Of a stretch of DNA of 64,000 bases, positions 61,540-64,000 are shown piece by piece. This DNA comes from Tolypeutes matacus (taxonomy: Eukaryota > Chordata > Mammalia > Cingulata > Chlamyphoridae). The stretch's first letter is position 1, and each line of letters begins with the position of its first letter. Where the stretch lies: assembly GCA_026826555.1 (NCBI GenBank), contig JAKSZT010053887.1:62908167-62972166 (forward strand), given 5' to 3'. A model generated the notes under the pieces. That model ran no database searches. It was given only the letters and a program-made list of their open reading frames with translations, and was not told the origin of the DNA. The position numbers and the translations under genes were made by a program.

Positions 61540-61848
61540 TGAGGTGCAATTTACAGAGAGTAACTTCATTTTTTTTTTCAATGGACTTTCAATGAATTTT
61601 GAAAATCACATACAGTTATGGAAAGGCTATCACAATCAACAGGAAAGCAGTTCTATTATCCCCAAAAGTTATCATGTGTTCCATTGTGGTTAATTCATTT
61701 CTCCCACCCCCAGTCCCTGGGCAACCACTGATCTGTTTTTGTCCCTATAGTTTTCCATTTTCTAGAGTGTCATCTAAATATAATCATACAGTAGGTATGT
61801 AGTCTTTTGAATCTAGCTTCTTTCTCTTGGAAGAATGCATTTGAGGTC
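61540..61848 (-). mobile_element. L1 3' UTR, antisense, left of an LTR insertion
   Basis: 'gggcaaccactgatctgtttttgtccctatagttttcc', 'ctagagtgtcatctaaatataatcatacag', 'aagaatgcatttgagg' are standard antisense L1 3' UTR blocks. Confidence 0.75.
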
Positions 61849-62311
61849 TGTTTTGGTTTTCTAGGCTGCTCAAGCAAATACCATGAAATGGGTCAGGTTA
61901 AAGAATAGGAATTTGTTCACTCACTGCTTTGAGCTTAGGACAGATTCCAAATCAAAGCATCATCAAGGTGATGCTTTCTCCCGGATGACTGTGACATTTT
62001 GGGACTAGCTACTGACTTGTCACATGGCAAGACCCATGAGGGCATTTCCTAGTCTTTCCTTTCTCGTCCAGTTTCCACTGATGTTCAGACTCTGGATTCT
62101 CCTACATGGCTTTCTCTCCCTGTGTCTGCATTTCATTCTGCTTATAAAGGACTCCAGTAATAGGATTAAGACTCATCCTGATTGAGATGGGCCACACCTT
62201 AACTGAAGTAACCTCATCAAAAGGTCCTACTTACAATGGGTTCACCCCCATAAGAATGGCTTAGGTTAAGAACATGTTTTTCTGCTGCCATGCATACAAC
62301 TTCAAACCACT
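61849..62311 (-). mobile_element. MaLR-type LTR, antisense, nested in L1
   Basis: Same family as 15489-15935, nearly full length; shared blocks include 'cctgattgagatgggccacaccttaactgaagtaacctcatcaaaaggtcctacttacaatggg'. It splits the antisense L1, which resumes after 62311 ('gttgcatgtatcag'). Confidence 0.8.
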
Positions 62312-62380
62312 GTTCGTACTGTTGCATGTATCAGTAATTATTACTTATTATTGCTGAATAATATTCCATATACATATGGA
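62312..62380 (-). mobile_element. L1 3' UTR, antisense, right of the LTR
   Basis: 'actgttgcatgtatcagtaatta...ttattgctgaataatattccata' continues the L1 of 61540-61848. Confidence 0.6.
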
Positions 62381-62454
62381 TACTAAAGTCACCTCATAGA
62401 CCCAGAGATGGGAATATCTACAGATGATATTTGGCCTTAAGTTTCATTTTATTT

Positions 62455-64000
62455 CTATTCTCATGACTACTTTTTTTTCTTTGTCAGTCTAGCTAAAGGT
62501 TTGTCAACTTTATTAATCTTTTCAAAGAACCAACTTTTGGGTTTGTTGATTCTATTGGTTGTTTTTTTGTTTGTTTGCTTTCTATTTCATTTATCTCCAC
62601 TCTAATCATTGGTATTTCTTTCCTTCTGCTTACTTTGCATTTAGTTTGCTCTTCTTTTTCTAGTTCTTACAGTTGAGGTTAGGTCTCTGACTTGAAGTCT
62701 TTCTTCTTTTTTAATGTAAGCATTTAGATCTATAAATTTCCCTCTCAGCACTGCCTTTGCTGCATCCCATAAATTTTCATAGGTTTTATTTTCATTTTCA
62801 TTCACTTCAAAGTATTTCCTAATTTCACTTCTGATTTCCTGTTTTATCCATTGTTGTTTAAGAGTATGTTGTTTAATTTCCACATATTTGTGATTTTCCC
62901 TTTTTCCCTCTGTTTTTGATTTCTATCTTCATTTCATTGTGGTTGGAGAATATGCATTCTATGATTTCAATATATTTTAATGTATTAGAACTTTAGTGAA
63001 TCAACATATGGTCTATTTTGGAGAATGATCCATGTATATTTGGGAAGAAAGTGCATGCTGTTTTTGTTGGGTGAAGTGTTCTATATATGCCTGTTAGGTC
63101 TAGTTGGTTTAGGGTATCATTTAAATCTTGTACTTCTTTATTGCTCTTCTGACTAAATGTTCTATCCATTATTGAGAGTGTTGTATTAAAGTGTCCTACT
63201 ATTAATGTAGAACTGTCAATTTCTCCCTTCAAATCTCTCAGTATTTGCTTCATATATTTTGGAACTTTGCTGTTAAGTGCATATATATTTATAATTGCTA
63301 CATCTTCTTCCTGTTAAATTGTCCCCTTCATCAGTATGACCATCTTTGTCTCTCATAAATGTTTTGGTTTTTTATTCTTTTTTTTTTCTTTCTCATAAGT
63401 GTTTTTGACTTAGTCTGTTTTATCTGATATTAGTATAACCACCCCAGCTCTACTTTTGGTTACTACTTGCATCATATATTTTTTCTCATCCTTTCACTCT
63501 CAACCTATTTGTATCTTTGATTTTAAGGTGCCTCTTGCAGACAACATATAGTTGGGTCATGCTTTTTTATCCATTCCATCTATCTCTGCATTTTTACTTG
63601 AGAGTTTAATTTAAAGGCACTGCTGATAATACAGGACTAATAGCCATTTTGCTATTTAGCCTTTGTAAGTCTTATAATTTTTTTATCCCTTACTTCCATC
63701 CATTCCTACTTTTATATTCATTTGATTTTTTTGTTGTTGTACCATGTTGTTTGCCTTCTAATTTCTCTCTTGATATATTTTTTATCTGTTTTCATTGTGG
63801 TTACCATAAAGTTAGAATTTAATATCCTAAATATATAACAATTTTAATTGGTGTGATACCAACTTAACATCATTAGCATGCATATATAATTTTCCTATAT
63901 CACTCTGTCCCCCCACCATTCTTTGAACTTGTAACCACTTATATCTTTGTACATTATGTGTCCAGAAACATAGATTTAGTATTACTTTTTATTCATTTGC
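62455..64000 (-). mobile_element. L1 LINE, antisense, ORF2 endonuclease/RT region and upstream
   Basis: On the minus strand the frame at 62993-63253 is L1 endonuclease (motifs near LIVGHFNTTLS and KIDHMLIH). It lies upstream of RT linker sequence (62470-62900). From about 63620 rightward the sequence is the L1 stretch preceding ORF2. Stops are frequent. It continues beyond the window. Confidence 0.85.

Overview
The window is mammalian nuclear DNA, almost certainly from a xenarthran and most likely an armadillo (Dasypus-type). The diagnostic signal is a set of tRNA-derived SINEs of the armadillo DAS type (full-length plus-strand copies at about 14554, 40630 and 56445; a minus-strand copy at 53915), several bounded by clean target-site duplications. 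The sequence is AT-rich, CpG-poor and repeat-dense (L1, HAL1-like L1, L2, MIR, hAT/MER5A, MaLR-type LTRs), with no bacterial or organellar features.

The main result is a complete protein-coding gene on the minus strand that no single open reading frame reveals. Seven coding exons run right to left: 42902-42892, 34875-34731, 32602-32536, 32002-31929, 23573-23431, 20720-20523 and 17450-17339. Every junction has an AG acceptor and a GT donor and every codon phase agrees across introns. The result is one 750-nt reading frame (249 residues plus stop) with no internal stop. The protein has a Ser-rich N-terminus, a short helical segment, four SDS22-like leucine-rich repeats, an LRR cap and a C-terminal Cys-Thr-Ile-Ser that fits a CaaX prenylation box. 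About 160 bp upstream of the start codon is a close match to an RFX X-box, the promoter element of many ciliary genes, so a cilium-related role is a reasonable guess. I could not assign a gene symbol.

Layout. 1-9.0 kb: decayed L1 pieces in both orientations, with an unassigned block between. 9.5-16.1 kb: MaLR-type LTR copies, an internally deleted minus-strand L1 carrying a nested DAS SINE, and a perfect 53-bp inverted repeat. 17.3-42.9 kb: the LRR gene, its introns carrying L2, MIR, MER5A, L1 3' ends and a DAS SINE with an internal 17-bp minisatellite. 42.9-43.1 kb: the candidate promoter. 44-52 kb: an L2 open-reading-frame relic, an MLT1-like LTR, a HAL1/L1 relic with two adjacent SINEs, and an L1 3' UTR split by a solo LTR with a perfect 5-bp duplication. 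53.5-58 kb: a SINE, LTRs and a long antisense L2. 58.2-64 kb: an L1 5' end (plus) and an antisense L1 interrupted by an LTR and running off the right edge.

Nearly all apparent open reading frames are chance frames in repeats. No tRNA, rRNA, CRISPR or prokaryotic operon is present. Repeat family names are from pattern recognition, not from a database search.
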